This document shows positions 6,447 to 9,001 of a DNA stretch of 9,001 bases, one piece after another; the first letter of the stretch is position 1; each line of letters starts with the position of its first letter. The DNA comes from Verrucomicrobiaceae bacterium (GTDB lineage Bacteria > Verrucomicrobiota > Verrucomicrobiia > Verrucomicrobiales > Verrucomicrobiaceae). Both the position numbers and the translations under genes were made by a program. Location: the NCBI GenBank assembly GCA_947463285.1, contig CANHTV010000123.1, positions 1 to 9,001 on the forward strand. The letters are read 5' to 3'. Under the pieces are notes generated by a model. That model saw only the letters and a list, made by a program, of their open reading frames with translations, did not search any database and was not told where the DNA came from.

Positions 6447-6525
6447 TGGTTCCCCCCGCGAGGATTAGCACCTCGAGCCTTCACTTCCGCAAAGTGGCGC
6501 GCCTGTTCTCTTACACTTCGGAAGC
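6447..6525 (-). tRNA. tRNA-like gene, anticodon GCG (Arg type)
   Basis: Acceptor GCTTCCG (6525-6519) pairs with CGGGGGG (6458-6452) at positions 2-7, two of them T-G. D stem GTGT/GCGC has a ten-nt loop. Anticodon stem CCACT/AGTGA has four pairs, and loop TTGCGGA gives GCG at 6490-6488 with U33 and G37. The variable region is AGGCT. T stem CGAGG/CCTCG is perfect with loop TGCTAAT. The body ends A73 at 6451, then A and CCA (6449-6447), one base longer than standard. Most bacteria read the CGU/CGC/CGA arginine codons with an ACG (inosine) tRNA, so a GCG anticodon is unusual. Confidence 0.65.
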
Positions 6526-6534
6526 TTGTTGAAA

Positions 6535-6609
6535 CGGTGCGGCATGTCAGCGCTACCCCGACGTATCGAATTTGGTTGTGCCTGCGCGATAGCAAAAAAT
6601 CGAGAGCAC
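6535..6609 (-). tRNA. Possible degraded tRNA-like remnant upstream of the Arg type
   Basis: A T-arm-like hairpin GTCGG/CTGAC (6562-6558 with 6550-6546) encloses a seven-nt loop, GGTAGCG. Seven bases later come A and CCG (6537-6535), then TTTCAACAA, close to the TTTCACACA spacer that follows the Arg type. GTGCTCT (6609-6603) can pair partly with ATGCCGC (6545-6539). A stem TATCG/CGATA (6591-6587 with 6568-6564) lies between, but I find no proper anticodon arm. This is a suggestion from position and spacer only. Confidence 0.25.
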
Positions 6610-6761
6610 TTGGATCATTACTGATGACGTCAGATGGCAGTTCATGGATTGGGTTGAAGGTGACTGAGATTGCCACGAGCTTTAATCAGTGAATTACAAT
6701 TTAGGCATCTCTTTTATCTCAATCTTCAACAAAAGGCCCTTTGTTTTTCTTTGCTTAAGAG
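6610..6761. other. Intergenic stretch upstream of the array and downstream of the ZnuA-like gene
   Basis: No gene is supported here. TGACGTCA, an 8-bp palindrome, lies at 6625-6632. Near 6729-6746 a short palindrome, CAAAAGGCCCTTTG, is followed on the plus strand by TTTTTCTTT. It might act as a weak terminator, but no plus-strand gene leads into it. The promoter of the tRNA-like array should lie here on the minus strand; I could not place one with confidence. Confidence 0.3.
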
Positions 6762-7676
6762 TCATGGAAAGGCCTTCTCAAATGCCTCCACATTGGCCTT
6801 CATCACAGCCACGAAATCGCTGCCGTCAGGGACGTTGCCACAGGGATCAAACGTCACGCTATTCACGCCGATGGCTTCCAGCTTGGCGACGCTGTCTTGG
6901 GCAGGATCCCCCTCCCAGATCATCCACTTCGCCGGATGCGTGGAGAGAATGCTCTTGAGCTCCTCCATGGCTTTGTCATCAGGCACTATCTCAGGCTCCC
7001 ACAGGACCGACCTGACATTGAGTGCATAACGCCTGGCGAAATAGTGATACACAGGATGCGAGGCAACGAGTGGCGCATTGGCGATGCGTTTGCCCACGGC
7101 AAGCAGTCGCGCATCGAGAGCTTCGAGTTCGGCCTTCAGCGCTGTGAAGTTCTTTGATGCATCAGGATTAAATTTGGTTAGCGCTTTGGCAACAGCATCA
7201 GCCTGCTGAATAGCCTGCTGAAAATCAATCCAAGTCGTAAAGGCGGTGCCGCTATGGCTGTGCTCACCGCCGGGACCGTGGCTGTGCGTGGCATCGGCTT
7301 TGATCCCGATGTACTGCGCCTTGAATCCAGCCGAAGTGTCCACAAGCTTTGACTGAGGCAGTGTGACCTTCTCGGCCCACTTCGAGTAATTGGCACCGTT
7401 CATGAAGATGATGTCCGCGCTTTGAAAGCCCGCGATGGCTGAATCGTCAGGCTGCCAGAAGACAGGATCTTCATCGCTAGGAGCGGGGAATTTCACTTCA
7501 ACCGAATCTCCCCCGATGCGCTCGGCAAAGTATTTCAGCGGATAGTTCGCCACATAAACCTGCGGCTTGCCAAATTTGGGCGCAACCTTCTCCGTCGATG
7601 TTGGATCACCAGGCTTACAGGCAGTAAGAAGGATGGCTGTTGCGAAGAGAATGGATGTTAAAGAGGTCTGATTCAT
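6762..7676 (-). CDS. Metal ABC transporter substrate-binding lipoprotein, ZnuA-like
   Basis: A 304-aa periplasmic solute-binding protein of the zinc/manganese (ZnuA/TroA) family, which captures a divalent metal and hands it to a membrane ABC permease. Residues 1-19 are a lipoprotein signal, with lipobox LTAC and acylated Cys20. The fold starts at VYVANYPLKYFAERIGG (40-56). A His-rich loop at 131-141 (four His in THSHGPGGEHSHS) is typical of zinc members. SHPVYHYFARRY (206-217) supplies a His ligand at 207 and FDPCG (276-280) the Asp ligand at 277. The usual first His, in a G-DPH-YEP motif, is replaced by DEDPVFWQP (68-76), so metal coordination may differ. No permease or ATPase gene lies in the window. 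The gene is divergent from the plus-strand cytochrome gene. No clear Shine-Dalgarno precedes ATG 7676; the start is set by the signal peptide. Zinc specificity is an inference. Confidence 0.88.
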   Translation of the reverse strand: MNQTSLTSILFATAILLTACKPGDPTSTEKVAPKFGKPQVYVANYPLKYFAERIGGDSVEVKFPAPSDEDPVFWQPDDSAIAGFQSADIIFMNGANYSKWAEKVTLPQSKLVDTSAGFKAQYIGIKADATHSHGPGGEHSHSGTAFTTWIDFQQAIQQADAVAKALTKFNPDASKNFTALKAELEALDARLLAVGKRIANAPLVASHPVYHYFARRYALNVRSVLWEPEIVPDDKAMEELKSILSTHPAKWMIWEGDPAQDSVAKLEAIGVNSVTFDPCGNVPDGSDFVAVMKANVEAFEKAFP

Positions 7677-7835
7677 GGCAGGTTTTGAAACGCGTAAAAA
7701 GGAACGTCTCTCGCCTTCATCTCCGCAAACATCGACCTGTCAAATGCGCCAGAAATCCTGCGCGGGATAGCTCAGGCAGAAACATCAGCAATTTTTGCGT
7801 CCAAAACCAAGAACCTGCCGCCTTATATATCTGAC
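7677..7835. other. Divergent intergenic region
   Basis: This 159-bp gap should hold promoters for both flanking genes. TATATAT at 7824-7830 ends six bases before the plus-strand ATG and could be a -10 box for a leaderless transcript, but no good -35 is placed at the right distance. I see no Zur-like inverted repeat on the ZnuA side. Confidence 0.3.
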
Positions 7836-9001
7836 ATGAATCGGTTCCGACTTTCCAATGCCCTTGTTGTTCTGTGCAGCTTTGCCTGCGGCAGCGCTCT
7901 TGCATCGAATCATGATGCCCAGCGTGCGGCCATGATCTTTTTCGAAAAAGAAGTCCGGCCTATTTTGGTCAACCGCTGCTACGAATGCCACAGCAACACC
8001 CAGCAAAAAGGCGGCCTGCGAGTGGATCATGTCGGCTATATGAAAACGGGTGGTGACACCGGCCCGGCATTGATTCCCGGCAAGCCTGAAAAGTCTCCTC
8101 TCATCCAGGCGATCCATTACAAAGATGAAGACTTTCAGATGCCGCCCAAAAACAATGGCGGCAAAATGCCCGACGCAGAGATCGCAGTGCTGGAAAAGTG
8201 GATCAAAATCGGAGCACCGTGGCCCGAAGACAGCTCAAAAAAAGTGGTCGTCACCGAAGGCGGCTTTACCGAAGAGCAGCGAAACTATTGGTTTTTCAAG
8301 CCAGTCGCCAAAGTGGCTTCGCCTAACATCCAAAGTGACTGGGTGCGCAATGACATCGACCGGTTTGTGCTGGCAAAACAGAAGGAAGTAAATCTTGATC
8401 CCGCCACTGAGGCGGATCGACACGAGCTGATTAGGCGCGTCTATTTTGACCTTCACGGCCTGCCTCCGACGCGTGCGCAGGTGGATGCCTTTGTTCATGA
8501 CAAGAGCCCAAATGCCTATGAGAAACTGGTGGACGAGTTGCTCTCCAGCCCGCGTTACGGCGAACGCTGGGCTCAGCACTGGCTGGACCTGACGCGCTAC
8601 GCGGAGAGTGATGGTTATAATGCCGACGCCTATCGTCCGTCAGTCTGGCCTTACCGTGATTATGTCATCAAGTCGTTCAATGACGACAAGCCATATGACC
8701 AATTTGTACGCGAGCAACTCGCAGGTGATGAGATCGCGCCCAATGATCCGAATGTAATGATCGCCACGGCCTTCCTTCGTCATCCGGTTTATGAGTGGAA
8801 TCAGCGTGATGTGCGTGGTCAGTGGGACATCATTCTCACGGACATGACGGATACCACAGGCGAACTATTTCTGGGTCTGAGCATGGGCTGTGCTCACTGC
8901 CATAACCACAAGTTTGATCCCATCCTGCAAAAAGATTATTACCGTCTGCGGGCCTTTTTGGCCCCCGTGCAGTGGCGCGATGATCTGAAGCTGGCAACGC
9001 C
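7836..9001 (+). CDS. Secreted planctomycete-type cytochrome c / DUF1549 (DUF1553-family) protein, 3' end beyond the window
   Basis: 388 codons are visible of a protein that usually runs to 700-1100 residues. Residues 1-23 form a Sec signal peptide ending GSALA, so the product is exported. A PSCyt1-type domain (about 38-115) has the heme motif C48-Y-E-C51-H52, with GGLRVD and MPP further on as expected. The DUF1549 (PSCyt2) region starts near W169 (WVRNDIDRFVLA) and includes LIRRVYFDLHGLPPT, SPRYGERWAQHWLDLTRYAES (about 238-258) and a second heme-like motif C352-A-H-C355-H356 in NHKFDP. The DUF1553 (PSD1) part would follow the right edge. Such proteins are abundant in Planctomycetota and Verrucomicrobiota, often beside a DUF1501 gene. 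A role in extracytoplasmic redox or polysaccharide degradation has been proposed but is not settled. No Shine-Dalgarno is seen; ATG 7836 is chosen because it gives a complete signal peptide. Confidence 0.93.
   Translation, partial: MNRFRLSNALVVLCSFACGSALASNHDAQRAAMIFFEKEVRPILVNRCYECHSNTQQKGGLRVDHVGYMKTGGDTGPALIPGKPEKSPLIQAIHYKDEDFQMPPKNNGGKMPDAEIAVLEKWIKIGAPWPEDSSKKVVVTEGGFTEEQRNYWFFKPVAKVASPNIQSDWVRNDIDRFVLAKQKEVNLDPATEADRHELIRRVYFDLHGLPPTRAQVDAFVHDKSPNAYEKLVDELLSSPRYGERWAQHWLDLTRYAESDGYNADAYRPSVWPYRDYVIKSFNDDKPYDQFVREQLAGDEIAPNDPNVMIATAFLRHPVYEWNQRDVRGQWDIILTDMTDTTGELFLGLSMGCAHCHNHKFDPILQKDYYRLRAFLAPVQWRDDLKLAT

Noticed and set aside
6066..6471. Several short open frames over the tRNA-like array
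   Set aside because: They cut across the cloverleaf structures, overlap each other in different frames and show no protein features.
6120..6530. CRISPR array
   Set aside because: Repeating units are tRNA-like with different sequences and 7-12 nt spacers; no constant repeat exists.
6661..6700. A further tRNA-like gene containing a TGGCAAT loop
   Set aside because: The bases around the loop do not pair as a T stem and no anticodon arm could be placed upstream.

Overview
The window looks like a chromosomal piece of a Verrucomicrobiota bacterium, or a close PVC relative. The main reason is the plus-strand gene at the right edge, a secreted protein joining a planctomycete-type cytochrome c domain to a DUF1549-like region, an architecture largely confined to Planctomycetota and Verrucomicrobiota. 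Shine-Dalgarno sequences are weak or absent at most starts, which also fits. The phylum is an inference; no rRNA or other marker is present.

Layout: 1-3732 (minus) is the first 1244 codons of gltB, the large subunit of glutamate synthase, running off the left edge. 3733-3919 is its upstream region, with two DnaA-box-like 9-mers two helical turns apart. 3920-4522 (minus) is an intact 200-aa HNH endonuclease of a variant type. 4523-4798 is non-coding, with a perfect 14-bp palindrome and a phased CGTCATT repeat. 4799-5858 (minus) is a clearly dead rtcB (RNA ligase) gene with two frameshifts, three in-frame stops and a large internal deletion. 5893-5916 is a likely terminator and 5963-6025 a long hairpin.

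6048-6525 (minus) is the most interesting part: a closely packed array of tRNA-like genes that can be folded by hand. In transcription order they are Arg(GCG), a disrupted His(GTG), Cys(GCA), Pro(TGG) and Met(CAT), with a weaker remnant upstream. Acceptor stems, anticodon stems and anticodon loops are mostly good, a 3' CCA is encoded in several, and spacers are 7-12 nt. Yet they lack the usual TTC T-loop start (three have TG instead) and the usual D-loop GG pair, which normally dock to form the tRNA elbow.

6762-7676 (minus) is a ZnuA-like metal-binding lipoprotein. 7836-9001 (plus, runs off the right edge) is the cytochrome c/DUF1549 protein, divergent from it.

Reading the middle as a unit, an atypical tRNA array, an RNA ligase gene and an HNH nuclease gene lie in the same orientation over about 2.6 kb. 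I infer a cassette that once supplied or repaired tRNAs, perhaps acquired horizontally. Its ligase is now dead, while the HNH gene is still open. Whether the tRNA-like genes are decaying or a specialised elbow-less class is the main open question.
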